The translations under genes were made by a program, and so were the position numbers. A stretch of 64,000 nucleotides of DNA, taken from the NCBI GenBank assembly GCA_034509755.1, contig CM067561.1, forward strand, positions 4,654,646 through 4,718,645, in the 5' to 3' direction. Origin of the DNA: Anisodus tanguticus. Lineage: Eukaryota; Streptophyta; Magnoliopsida; Solanales; Solanaceae. The notes under the pieces are model-generated. The model worked only from the letters and a program-made list of their open reading frames with translations. It had not been told where the DNA came from and searched no databases. Below are positions 9,602-21,460 of the stretch, in pieces. The stretch's first letter is position 1. Every line of letters starts with the position of its first letter.

Positions 9602-12137
9602 ATACCGTTGGACCCAACTATTTTGGAATTGAAGTTTCTTTCGAAAATTGAAAACTTTCTGCACCTGCCGCTTACAATAGTCAGTCCGCTTCCCATAGTT
9701 ACCAAGACCAACTGTATCGACATCAACAGAATGAAGAACAGCCAAAGCTTGAGCAACAGCACGATATATGACCCTTCTTCTTTCAGGCGGTACATCCTAA
9801 AGAGGCGAAAAAAGTACATTTTATCTTTTGAATTAATGAAAAGAATGAGGCTTACCAATCACACTAATATATTCTAGTAATGCCACAATCTAAATAATTT
9901 ATGAAGATAAATATTTGAAAATAGAATTCGTACAGGTAGCTTAGGGTCTATAAAGATACGTCCTTCCAGATACACCATAATGTAGAATGGAGTTCCAATC
10001 ACACTTGAATCTGTACACAAACAAAAAACCTTTGGGACTGGGACCACTGTATGAGTACTTAATTCATGTAGAACCTGCAATGTCAACATCAAAATCTCAA
10101 AGTTAAAGACAGCCAATATGCACATATACGACATATTACTATTTACTGTACATCATATGGGAAGAGAGAAAGCACAACCTCATACTCTCTCTCAACAACA
10201 TGAGCAGATGCCAACAAGTTTCCATGAGCTTTCTTTCTCAACACATATTTTTTTGTCAAGGTTCCTGAGCGGACCTCAATGAGGAAAGTGGGATTTGACT
10301 GGCCATGCCCAAACTGATTCACAATGAAGACGGCATTTTAAAAACAAATGAAAAAGTGAGAACTATACATCAAAAAATTGCATTAGACAGAACTAAAGTT
10401 CCTATACCAAATTAATACAGTATGACATGATTCAATTAGCAGCAAGTTTAGCGCTGAGCTCATAATTTCAAGATTGGCAAGAATTCTTTTAGCGGCCTTG
10501 ATTCTATTCTCATTCCTTCTCTCTTGGGGAGAATCCCTAAAAGGGCACTAGAATTTCTATCACTAATCTGGGAAATGCACTTCTAATCTTTCTTCTTTTT
10601 TTTCAGTAACATCTAAATTTCGTTCAAGAGAATAGCGACATTGCATTTAGATGATGATCTGTTAGACACAAGCACATCCCAAAACTGAAGTTCTATAAAA
10701 CATTTGTATGTCGTTCTAAAAAATCTCCCTTTCCTTAAAACAAATCGATGATAATGAGATCTTACAGTATTCCCTTTTCATCACTATATTTCATAACCAC
10801 TCATTTGTAGATTAATTCTGACCTTTCTATCACGTATTTCTTTCTTTCTAACTAGACAAACAAATTGGATTGCCTAGCTACAATTCTCTGCTGTAAGGAA
10901 TAAAGCTTTGATTGCCATACACATACACCTAGTATCAGGCAACATCCTCCCAAACATATCTTTGTCTTCCATGGAAGCTACACGAATTCGACACGCTCAA
11001 TCCCTAAATGAAAAGAAGTAGAAAAAGAAAGAAATTTCGCATTAAGTGAAAACTGAGGATTTGTTGAAGCTTAGCTCCCGCCAAAAACAGCAAAGCACAA
11101 GACTTTTCCTAATTTATTTCCCACAATCCCTCAAAACAAATGGGTCTTCTTTTCATGACAAGGGACCCGCAGCCGACCCTTTGGGTAACACTGGTGCAAT
11201 AGCCGGCAAACTAACAAATGTGTCTTATTTATCCTCTCCTTTTGCTAATTCCAGCATTTAAAACATAATATGTATGTTCGCACAATCATATATATTTTAT
11301 GAAGCTCCTCTTTTACTTGTCACACTGATCAAATCTTTAAGCAAATTGGAATTAGAAAGAGAGAAAAAAAACAAGTCTTTACCTGAGAAAGAGTAAATTG
11401 AGAAGGGTTTGTAGGGAAGCCAACAACATTAGCAGAGCCATAGCGAAGCAGCACTTCTTTATCGAAACTCTGAGCTGGATCGACTCCGCCAACAATATCG
11501 GAAGTTCTACTTACCATATCACCCAAAAGTAGACACTTTCTTTGGGCTGAAAATATATAAACTTAAAAGTGAACCCCAAAACAGATAGATCAAAGTTTTG
11601 GAACTGTCCATATTTAGGACTATATGCTGACGGTTGTAACCTGGATAAGATCTTTCTCTTCAAATTCATGTAATCACGCTATCTTCGTTTACTTGTGCAC
11701 TTTGACACAAGGGTGGCGAGTGAACCGAGCCGGCCTGTCCCGATACCCACCCGGACTCGATCCCCTTAAAAAAAAGTATTGGGGTTCGAATTTGGGACGG
11801 GATCAAGGTTCGTCCCGCCCGTCCCGATCCCACCCGCCCCAATCTCGACCCCGCCCGCCCTCATCCCGACCCGCCCGACCCCTTTGCAAAAATTGTCGTT
11901 GCACAACGGCATTTTCAATTTTAGCCGTTGTGCAACGGGTATAACGGCTAAAATGCCCCCACCACCCCATAAACCCCCTCTACTCCCTTAATATTTATTT
12001 TTAACCCGTAAGTTAGTATATTTACACTTTAATCTTATTTCTCAACTATAAATATTTCATTTTTCTTACAAATCTTCATGTCATCTCTCTAATCTCTATA
12101 TCTATCTCTACATTGCCGACTAAAATTTATATTTCAT

Positions 12138-14059
12138 TTGCTAATTTATATCAAAGTTCAAAAATTAGGAGTGAAGTTGACAACTAGCTTGAGGATCATC
12201 CATCAAGCAAAGTTTCAATTTTCAACATCGATACACGTCGACGTTATATCAAAAAATTCCTCTCATGGTTTTATTCATTACGTTAGAGAATTGTATAATC
12301 CTGCTTTTAACGATTTTCCTAGATCAACTGTTAGAAGAGACATTTTTAAATTTACACATGAATATCAACAGTATTTATGTTATGCATTATATCACTTTAA
12401 TGACAAAGTGGCTCTCACTTCTGATATAGCCCGTAGTACTAACGATAATGATTATTTAACTGTAACTTGACATTGGATAGATCATAATTGGTTTATGCAA
12501 AAATGTATTTTAGCATATAGATATATTGATGATAGGCCCACTGAAACTTTTATTGCAAAAAATATTCATGAAATTTGTAATTATTATGGAATAATTGATA
12601 AAATTATGACTATTACATTAGATAATGCTACTTCTAATGATTATGCTATAAGACTTTTAAAAGTTCGATTAACTCCATTTTTTTCTGATCATTTTCATAT
12701 AAGATGTGTGTGCCATATTTATAACTTAGTTGTAAAGGATGGCCTAAAACTTTTTGAAAACATTCTTGATAAAATATAATTTGCTATAAACTTTATTTTT
12801 AAAGGTAATAAAATACAAAGACGCAAAGGGTATAAAAAAACTTGTCACGATTGTGGATTACCTTATAGAAAAATTCCTGAAGAAGTAGCGACTAGGTGAA
12901 ATTCTCTATATGAACAACTACTTGTTGCTTACGATTATAGAAGACCTATAACTTTATTATTTAACGCCCATAATAAAAATCCAAAGGATATGCTTGTAGA
13001 TATCCCAAACCCCACATTGTGGATTTCACTGAATATGTTATTGTTGTTGTATGCTTGTAGATAAAGATTGATTTTTTTTTTAGAACTTATTGATTTTTAG
13101 AGAATAATTTTCAAGCTACTAAAGAATTTTTTGGTATTTATTATCATACTATTTCAACTATGTTATTTTATATAGCTCTAATATTTTTGTTACTTAATGA
13201 ATATATGGAAAAACAAACTTATAAGGTATCTATTGAAAAAATGTTTATAAAATTAAAAAAAATATGTTTTTCCTATTCCCATTATTTATATTATTTGTAT
13301 TGTATTAAATTCGACTATTAAAGTAGACGATTATAAAACATTTGTTGAAACGATTTATGATTGTATAGCAGTACTTCCACCTCCAAGTCTAAATGAAGAA
13401 CCAACTAACAAACCAACTAAAGAAGAAGTTATGTCTAGTATACACAATGAATGCAAAAAAAAATATATGTATTACCAACAAGAAAGTACAAATAATCAAC
13501 AGGCTTCGGTACCATCTTCTTCTACTTCACTGCAACCTAATAAAAGACATGCGGTTTCTGCTGCTAGTGTTCAAGTCTTAGAAATAGAATGTTTAGTGGT
13601 TCAACTTCTTCACAAGTTAGCGAATTTGATGTTTATGTTTTGCAGGGTGTTGTACCGTACGAATCAATTGTCAATGAAGATGGACTTGAATACTTGCTAA
13701 GATACTAGAGGGAGAACGCGAAAACATTTTCGACACTAGCAAAGATGACCTGAGTTGTGTTGAACATTCAAGCGTCATCAACAGTGTCTGAAAGCTCTTT
13801 TTCTGCTAGAAGATTTCAAATAGGAGAGCACAGACACTCATTGGCAGGAGACACCTTGGATATTGCAGTTCTATTCAGAGATTCGATTCGAGCGTAGCGT
13901 AGAAGGTGCGGTCAACCAGAGATCAACGAAGAAGATGACTACAACTACAATGAAATCTTGTCTGAGGGAATAGGAAGCGACGTCGAACAATTTGACCAAC
14001 AACTTCCAATTCCAACTGAAGATCCTCAAGATTTTTTGAAGAAATTAGAAAAAGTATAG
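12138..14059 (+). pseudogene. hAT (RICESLEEPER-like) transposase remnant, copy A
   Basis: Translated pieces in several frames match the hAT transposase order: VRELYNPAF/RSTVRRDI, then HWIDHNWFMQKCIL with ITLDNATSND (acidic catalytic motif region) and CVCHIYNLVVKDGL, then the C-terminal dimerisation block (STVSESSFSAGRFQIGEHR at about 13780..13840) and a final acidic tail ending with TAG at 14059. In-frame stops at 12468, 12777 and elsewhere, and a 47-bp SINE insertion, show it is dead. The BED zinc finger is missing: the 5' leader joins directly to mid-transposase near 12241. Confidence 0.85.
13003..13049 (+). mobile_element. 5'-truncated SINE inside hAT transposase (A)
   Basis: A 47-bp SINE 3' end with (TTG)n tail, flanked by a perfect 14-bp target duplication tatgcttgtagata (12989..13002 and 13050..13063). 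Same insertion in B (52629..52675). Confidence 0.82.
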
Positions 14060-14437
14060 CTAACTATGTAATTTTTTTAATTGCAATTTTACTATGTGAT
14101 TTGCAACTTTTGAACAACGAAACAAAGTTGCAATTTTGAAATTGTATTACCAAAAAATCACATTTCTATTCAATAATATAAGATGCACAAAAACAGCCTT
14201 GGAATGTTTTTATTACACTATCTTGTTCAATTATTGAAGTGTTTAATTTTTTTTTAAAATTAAGTGTTAAAAAAAACCTACCAATCCCCCCCCCCCTAAA
14301 ACTCGTCCCCCTCCCGGCGGGATGTGGGACGGGACCTATTCTTGTCCCGCTAATCACGCTGGAGCCCGCGTTCCGACCCTCCCCCATCCCGCCGGGACTA
14401 GTCCCGGCCCGGCCCACCGGCCACCCCTACTTTGACA

Positions 14438-16084
14438 TATCATGAAAAAAATACTTTTTTCTTCTTATTTTATCCTTAATATTATTTATTTATTTCTAAA
14501 TTATTTTTAAAATTTATCACGATTATATATCAATTAATATAAATATTATAATAAAAATGTTTTATTTATTAATTTTTAAGGGACATGCAAAGTTAAAAGT
14601 GCAATTAAAAATGAAAGTGAGAATATTTTTTACCAGTATAATCTAATGCCAATGATGTCACATTTGGCAAAACATATTGGGTTTCTGGAAGGGGTTTGGT
14701 GTATCTTTTACCCCAATTTGGGTATTCTACTTATACAAACTAGACGTTGTAAAGATTTATGTTTTTTTTAATTTGTATAAGATGGTATACAAAAAAATCC
14801 TCCAACAGGAGTTTGGCAGTATAGTTTGTCAACTAAGGATAAAATAGAAGGGTTGTGATATGTTAGGATTAGGTAAAACTAATCTAATTTGAATCAAAGT
14901 GAATTTAACTGAGTCATGGAGTGGATAGCAACTGCAAATAGGACTGAGGTGCAATTGATCGTAGGATATTATAAAAAGTACTACCCCGTATATTTAATTT
15001 AAGATATATTAGTTCAAATAAGTATTATTGGCTAATATAATTGAATTAATTATTTATATCTAATAAATATAGATTTAATTAAGGATAACTTACACAAATG
15101 ACTATATTTTAGGAGCTTCTAACCATTCATAGCTATCTTTTTCTTATTTACCATTCTTAGCTAGTTTTAGGCAATTCGCGTGTATTTCAATGTATTTGAA
15201 TACAATATTCAGTTATATGATTATATCCAACTTTATTTGATGTCGTGTGTATTTGAATATATTTGAATGCATGCAACCCTAATTTATTTGAATACATGTG
15301 TATTCAAAATGATTGCATTCCAATTTATTTAAATACACAAAGGAGTTATGTATTTCAATGTACTTATATATTAATGTATTCTTTTGTTTTGGTTGTATTT
15401 GAATATATTGGATCTCCAATCAGCAAAGTTGTCGCCGGAAGTCGCAATATTGAATATATTTGACTGTACTTAAATGTATTTCAACAAAATTTCAGATACA
15501 CTATATTTATCCGAAATAATTGTATACACATATATGTATATAGATCATTCAAACAACAAGCCAAATACATCTAGATTGTCCCCAAAATATAATTAGCCAA
15601 ATACATATAACTTATATTTACACTCTAAAAAATGATAAATACACTCAAATACATTCAGATCTGAAATACAAGAAGGAGAAGAAGTCATGGATTCCGGTCA
15701 GGCGAATACACTCCGATCTGAGATACAAGAAGGAGAATAAACCATGAATTTCGGCATCTCCGTCCAGATCCGGTGACAAGCAGGTGTTATCATCCAACTC
15801 ATCACCGACGGTTATATTGTGCGTGTGTGATTTCAGATCTGGAACTTTGTTACCGACGCCTCTGATCTTCCAGCTGAGGGAGAAGAGAGTGGTGTGAGGG
15901 AGAACCTTGATAAAAGTATGTATTATAGTTATAATGTGTCAATTGAAAATTCACTGTAGTTATGAAAAGTAATTAAATTAAATAGTAGTTACTAATTATA
16001 AATATCTCTTAGAGTTAACTATGGCAGTTAAATATTTCTTTAATTAATAGTCCGATTTTGTTGGGCTAGTTAATTGATTTGGGC
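14438..16084. other. AT-rich non-coding region downstream of hAT (A)
   Basis: Flank of the hAT insertion. From about 15170 to 15500 the motif tgtatttgaata and variants recur many times on both strands. The 15680..15900 part is richer in GC and includes gattccggtcaggcgaatac and ccgacgcctctgatcttcc, which look like a captured exon or promoter fragment but give no useful reading frame. No gene is supported. The matching region in B is 54068..55380. Confidence 0.6.
15170..15500 (+). repeat. tgtatttgaata-rich degenerate repeat
   Basis: Irregularly spaced copies of tgtatttgaata, tgtatttcaatg and their complements, about a dozen in 330 bp. Not a regular tandem array. Conserved in B at about 54462..54790. 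Confidence 0.6.
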
Positions 16085-17069
16085 TACAAATAATGAGCTC
16101 ACTTTGACAAGCCTAAGATGCCAGATTATCCAAGAGGCTCACTTTGGTGCCATGTGTCAAATGATGTGGCACACCACTCAAACGAATGAGCCAAAAGGAT
16201 CATGCCACATGTAAAAATGACACAGCATGCCTAGTCAAATCAAAGGCTAATGAAAATATGTCATATGTACAAGTGACATGTTCCGACCATTCAAATATAG
16301 TCATATCAACTTAAATCTGATTGGCCAAAAGAAGTCTTTCCTTATTATAACTCCACCATCCTACAACTATAAATAGGGACCTCATAATTCAGAAAAGGGA
16401 CCAAAATTCTAACAAGAAGTCAGAGAGAGTTAGCGGATTAAAGCCAAAGATTTCTATACAAGCTACAAACATTCGAGCACTCAAGTATTTCTCTACATGT
16501 TCTAGAGATCAAGACGAAGATTCAAGATCAAGTTTCAGCCCTTGAATGCAAGAATAAGTCAAGATCAAATCCGTCAAGATCAAGATCAAGCTCAAAGGCC
16601 CTTGGGTATATTATCGAAAGGAAGAATCAGTGAAATCATAGAGATTGTAACACTCATATTTGAAATTAAATACGACGATTGTTGTGATATTTTCCGATCT
16701 TGATTATTATTATTCTCTCTGTCGCGCCCGTTTTTAACCCGTGGCTCGCGACGTGATGGCGTCGATTCCCCCCTGAATTTGATTAAAATGTTTGCTTTGT
16801 TGAGGAGTCGCCACCTAATTATTCTAAGGTGAATTAGGGCACCTAAATGTTAAGTAAATGCTTCCAAATAACTCCGGTTTTATGGTCTGCGAAACTAATG
16901 AGATTCTAGGTAAGGGTTCTTTATTATCATAAAGGGAAGGGGTTAGACATCCTTAAGATCTGCTAACTGCGGTTATCCGGTCAAACTTAGGTTTAATTAT
17001 TGTACTAAGAAAATGCATGTTTAAAAAATATAAAGTTAAAATGATGTTGCAAGTATTTAATAAAATGAT

Positions 17070-17360
17070 GCATTTTGTACAAGTATGCATTTGTATGGCA
17101 TAAAAAAAAATACATGTAAAGTTTATTTTGGATAAAAGTATGCATTTGTATGAAAGTTGATAAAAATATATACAAAGTGATTTTTTGGGTGAAACATATA
17201 TTTGTATTGTATTATTTACAAAAATACATGCAAAGTAATTTGTTGAAAAAAGCACACTTTTGATTGCATTATTTACAAAATATATGCAAAGTGATTTTTT
17301 GGATAAAACATGCATTTGTATGGCATCGTTTATAAATATATATAGAGTGATTTTTGTAAG
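17070..17360 (+). repeat. ~62-bp minisatellite in solo LTR (A)
   Basis: Four to five degenerate units built on gatttttTggataaaacatgcatttgtatggcat..ttataaa. Conserved in B at about 56366..56655. It explains the repeated peptide pattern in short open frames here. Confidence 0.75.
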
Positions 17361-18746
17361 AAGAAAAACAACTTATTTGTAATGCAAAGAAAATGATATT
17401 TGGAAGTCATTTAAATAACGAATCGGATAAAAATAAGACTATTTTGTATGATTAATAGTGTGAGTAAAAGTTGATCAATACTTTTAAAAATTCTGAACAG
17501 TTCAAAAATAAGCTAACGTTTTGAAGGTATGAGCGACGAACCTAAAATAAATAAACTAACGTTTGAAAGTATGGGTGACGGGCCTAAACTAGATAAACTA
17601 GCGGTTTCCGATTTTAAATATACTCTTTCTAGATTATTAATTCTAAGTCTACTTATTCTAAATATTTCAATAATTACACAAGTACAATAAATAATATTAC
17701 AATACATAATAAAATAAAGCTGAATTAAAGAAAATAAAACAGTCATAAATCATCTCTGAGGGGAAACTTGTCTTCTTTAACTTTCATAAGTGTTCCTTGC
17801 AAGCTGTCAAGAAAAAAAACGGTTAGAAACAGTTGAATATAAATAACTTCGGATCCGCATCCAAAACAGTAAATGTTTTGATTACGGAAGGCTCAGACTT
17901 AAATTTTGAAAAAATAATTCCAATCACGTCGTGGTTGCAAACATATGACTCGTTGGTCATTTTAGTTGACTTGTCTACCGAACATGTTGGTCTCTCAGAT
18001 AAAAAAAAGATTTAAGTTTCATCCTTGCCCAGAAGTTTTATTTCCGTCTTTCCAACTGTGGAGGCCTCAAAATCGACGGATATTTTTTCATCGGCCGGTG
18101 TAGTATCATGTTCAAATCAGTAAATTATACCAAAACAGTAAAACCGAAACCAGGAACCATTTTCCGAAGGTACATGGCCTCAAATTCAGTTTCATTGGCC
18201 TAAGTGTAGTATTTGTTCAAATCAGTAAAATAACAAAATAGCCGCGTAATGGATATTCAAATATCAAAATAAACCAACAGTCCGCGATTAAAACATCCGA
18301 CCTGAATTCTGAATTTTTGAACCGAAACAGAATTTGAATATGCTTATGAAAATCCGACCCGAGACAGAACAGTGACCCGACCCGGATCAGTGAAGAACAA
18401 CACAAAAAAAAAGATTTTCATATTGAGGTTTATGAAGCAAATAGAAGTATTTTAACCCCAAAATTTAAGAACAAAACTCACCCCTTTCTTTCGGATTTTG
18501 AACTCGTTTTTCGATCTTATTTTGATTTCTTTTGAAGTGACTTAGGACTTCGAGATTGAACCCTAAATTTCGTCTTCCCAAAATCCTCCTCCCTTTTTTT
18601 TTTTACCCCCGAAAATCTTACTTTCTTTTTTTAACCCCGAAAATCACCCCCTTTCAAATGAAGAAACAAATGGGGGTTTTATAGATGGCTTACCTCCCAG
18701 AACGAGTTTGAAATTCGAATAAAAGGGTAAAAAAATCTGATTTTGG

Positions 18747-18815
18747 AAGCGGATTTTGGGGGTATGGGTTGCGGATTTTGGGGGTATGGGTTGCGGATTT
18801 TGGGGGGATGGGTAT
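18747..18815 (+). repeat. G-rich 27-bp tandem repeat in solo LTR (A)
   Basis: Three copies of gcggattttgggggtatgggtt, with runs of five or more G. Unit B has two copies near 58045..58090. The G-runs could form quadruplexes, but this is not shown. Confidence 0.75.
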
Positions 18816-19622
18816 GGGAAATGATGGGTTGGTGGTGTCAGGGCAGAGGGGGGTTGGTGGTGGTGTCGGGTGAGGTGACCAGCGAGTTTGGGGGTGTGGG
18901 GTATAGGGTGCGACTGATTTTTGTGAAGGAGAAAGAGTAGGGTTTGGGATTAGTTTTTAGGTTTAGGCAATAAAGGGTTGGGTTGGTCGAAAATAAGGAA
19001 GGGAGAATTGGGCCGATTGGGCCTGGTCGATTGGGGTGGCCGATTGGGCCTTTTTTTGGGTTGGGTAGAAATTGTTTTGGGTTAGGAAATAAATGGGTTG
19101 GGTATAAGGTTTAGGGAAATAAATGTGTTGTGAGTTAAAGTATAAAAGGGGCTTTATTATTAGAAAGATGCTTTGTAAAAAAAATTATAAATTGCAAAGA
19201 TAAAAATGACTATATGATAATATTAAAACATAATATTTGCGAAATGCTTAATTAAAATAAAAAATGTGATGCCATTTTTGCGAAAATAAAATAACATAGA
19301 ATATTAGGATAAAAACTATTATTGTGATTTTAAAAAGGCAAATGATTGTAGAAATATGAATAATAATAATCATAAAATAATGATATTTGAGAATAGACAA
19401 CGATATTAGAACCTTATTTATATATATGTGTATATATATATTAAAATTGTTTTGAGGTGTTAAAAATATTTTAAAATGCAAATAAATCAGAAAAGATGAA
19501 ACAAAATTGGGTGTCAACACTCTCGACATGAATTTTATTAGCTACAAATTCTAACACGCCTAGTGGGACAATCTCTACCTCTCATCTCAACTTTTCAATA
19601 ATTAAAGTTCAAGAACATCGAA

Positions 19623-20151
19623 ATGACTTCAAAGAAGATCGACTCCAAATCAACTTCCTCTAAGCTGATGACTCCAAGTTCTCTGATGAAGTGGAAAGCA
19701 TCCTCGGTGTTACCTTTGTAAACCTTGGATCAATTACGAGGAGCAACGCAACCATATTGGGATAACAAGCGCTCCAATTGTCATCCACATCATGTTTCGT
19801 CCCCAAAAGGAGCAAGACCCTCTACCAATGCATCAGAAGGAGGAAGCAGCGCTGATGAAATGATTAAGAAGTCTCTAGTTTTACTTGATCTCTCTGGATC
19901 CAAGAACTCTGTCATGAAGAAAGATGGTGATACTTCAAAATACGAATCATCTTCACTCACACTACATGAAGTAACCCAGTCGAATATCAACCTATTTGAC
20001 AATCCATGTTATTCTCCCACATCCCTAATTATAATGCAAGCAATGATAACTAACGCTCTATGGAGGAGACACTAGCAAACTTGACAAAGCCAATCGACGC
20101 ATTGGCCAAGCATTTTGACGAGGCCAATATGTATAAGATTTTAAGTCTATG
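19623..20151 (+). pseudogene. Gypsy gag remnant (A)
   Basis: Starts with ATG (MTSKKIDSKS...) 66 bp after the LTR end, hits TAA at codon 33, and continues in the same frame to about 20075. A +1 frame then reads METLANLTK-like residues and ALAKHFDEANMYK, the conserved gag segment of Solanaceae Gypsy elements (TMEE.LANLTKAI). The rest of the polyprotein is gone. B has the same remnant at 58746..59270. Confidence 0.65.
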
Positions 20152-20470
20152 ATATCATCCCACGGAGATTGAAAAATATATGCTACAAATTTGTAACTTA
20201 CGAAATTCTTGAAACTACTATATGTAGTTAGGGGGTATTTGATGTGATGAAAAATATTTTCTATGTGAAAGTCTTTTCTGGTATTTGATTGATAAAAAAG
20301 GTTTTATGGTATCTAGACTTTAAGCTTCATAATACTTCAAATAACATCTAGTTTAGTACTAAAAAATTCATCTAATAATGATTAATCTTTAATACATATT
20401 TTCCAAGATATTTCCACTTAAATATCTCTATCATATACCAGACGAATTGTTAATCAACTATGCAATTGGT
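20152..20470. other. Non-coding, AT-rich (A)
   Basis: No gene. Between gag remnant and the Gypsy LTR piece; conserved in B at about 59271..59585. A ggtatttgatgtgatgaaaaatattttc segment (approx. 20232..20310) may be a MITE remnant, not proven. Confidence 0.4.
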
Positions 20471-21460
20471 GCTAAACACATAAACTCCTTCAGCTATATC
20501 AAACTAGTTCATTAATTACTCAATGAAGTTCACCGGTACCCGTATTAGTGCTCGTCACCTCACTAATACGGGACCCTCAATTTCAAATTACTCCCATTAA
20601 TTATTAAAACTAACACATAAATACTATATTAAGGTCTAGTAAGACTCAACTTGCCTTATTATGAAGTCCAAAAGCTCACGAACGACTCCAAGCTCTGTTG
20701 TCACAAAGAATAAGCCTCCCAGAAGCTCCGCCATGTCCAAACTCACTGAACGAGTTCAATCTAGTCAAATTAGTAATCTACAGTGTTAGACAAATCCAAC
20801 GATACCTACATTGCTATACTCTATTTCGGAACCCAAAAATGTATCCAAAAATCAATCGTGAGCCTCGAATGTCAAAATTGTAATTTTGTTATAAAATCGA
20901 GTTACCCATAGTCCATAGGTTATAAATCCATAAAATCAATTAATTTCATCCATGAATCGGCCCTCAAATCAAAGATTTATCATTTCTCAACTATAGGGCT
21001 CAAAACCCCAATTTTCCCCAACAAAACAATGATAAAAATCGATAACCAATGGGAATAAACTTGAAGAAATGTCAAAATAAATATTGGATACTTAACCCCT
21101 TGTTCAAAAGAGAACAACGCCGCAAAAATCACCTCAATCAGAGCTCTAGAACTCAAGTTATGCTCAAAATAGTAAATGAACACAATATAATTTTTAATAC
21201 ACAGTAATTTCCGCTTCGACGGACAAATTTCCGCCCTGGCAGATCCGCTTCGGCGCCTGGAAGTTTGCCTCGGCGCACACCAGAAACCAGCATTTTTTCT
21301 CTGAACTAAAATGGGCATAATTCCCTCATACGATATCGGAATTTGACGATTCAAGTTGCTACTGATCACTAATTTCGATACGCATGTAATACAACAATAT
21401 AAACTCAATTCCAAACATCAAATGAATATAATTGTACACTGAATCATCGAAGGCGAGCAA

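Larger units (their letters stand above)
3623..11517 (-). pseudogene. IBR3: IBR3/ACAD10-like acyl-CoA dehydrogenase, copy A
   Basis: Seventeen exons with GT-AG borders: 11383-11517, 10179-10313, 9934-10074, 9665-9796, 8968-9153, 8748-8825, 8448-8567, 7993-8091, 7759-7876, 7012-7274, 6729-6920, 6311-6453, 5209-5293, 4916-5125, 4339-4491, 4120-4215, 3623-3898; 853 codons if stops are ignored. The N half is an aminoglycoside-phosphotransferase-like kinase fold (VHGDFRIDN at ~228, DWE at ~251); the C half is an acyl-CoA dehydrogenase (FAMTEP, GRLGPGRLHH, QVHGGAG, IADGPDEVH). In Arabidopsis, IBR3 acts in peroxisomes in conversion of indole-3-butyric acid to auxin. Here exon 6 has TAA at codon ~260 (after DWELSTLGN) and exon 13 has TAG at codon ~594 (second Trp of KWW). 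The C terminus reads past the usual end and lacks a terminal peroxisomal tripeptide. Exon 3 has Val where B and C have Glu (YIMVYLEGR). The first in-frame ATG is at 11517. Confidence 0.85.
11708..14429 (+). mobile_element. hAT transposon, copy A
   Basis: Non-autonomous hAT element flanked by a perfect 8-bp target duplication ctttgaca (11700..11707 and 14430..14437). Terminal inverted repeats are imperfect (AAGGGTGGC at left, TAGGGGTGGC at right read inward) and continue into GC-rich subterminal repeats of gggacggg/cccgtccc type. The interior encodes a degenerate transposase lacking the N-terminal BED finger region. It sits just upstream of the IBR3-like gene. Confidence 0.9.
16720..19519 (+). 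mobile_element. Solo LTR (Gypsy, Ogre/Tat-like), copy A
   Basis: A 2800-bp TG...CA sequence (TGTCGCGCCC ... GTGTCAACA) flanked by a 5-bp target duplication ctctc (16715..16719 and 19520..19524). It has no internal region, so it is a solo LTR left by LTR-LTR recombination. It contains the gaggagtcgccacc block common in large Solanaceae Gypsy LTRs, a 62-bp minisatellite, a G-rich 27-bp repeat and several polypyrimidine runs. Short open frames inside are not credible genes. Confidence 0.85.
16085..19556 (+). mobile_element. Gypsy-type LTR (host), interrupted by a solo LTR (A)
   Basis: About 0.65 kb of LTR with a TATA box (tataaata, 16378..16385), ending ...ttctaaca at 19556 and followed by cgcctagtgggac, which resembles the primer-binding border of some Solanaceae Gypsy elements. 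The LTR is split by the insertion 16720..19519. Its left limit is approximate because no target duplication could be seen. In B the corresponding LTR has lost its right end. Confidence 0.55.

Noticed and set aside
11720..11900. GC-rich block upstream of IBR3 considered as CpG-island promoter
   Set aside because: It lies between a hAT end and its interior, recurs at all hAT ends in the window and is explained by subterminal transposon repeats.
16953..17315. 120-residue minus-strand frame with repeated KSLCIYF pattern
   Set aside because: The peptide repeat comes from the AT-rich 62-bp minisatellite inside a solo LTR.
18743..18940. Glycine/tryptophan-rich frame (GMGCGFWGYG) suggesting a glycine-rich protein
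   Set aside because: It is the translation of a G-rich tandem repeat in the solo LTR and differs between copies by a unit.
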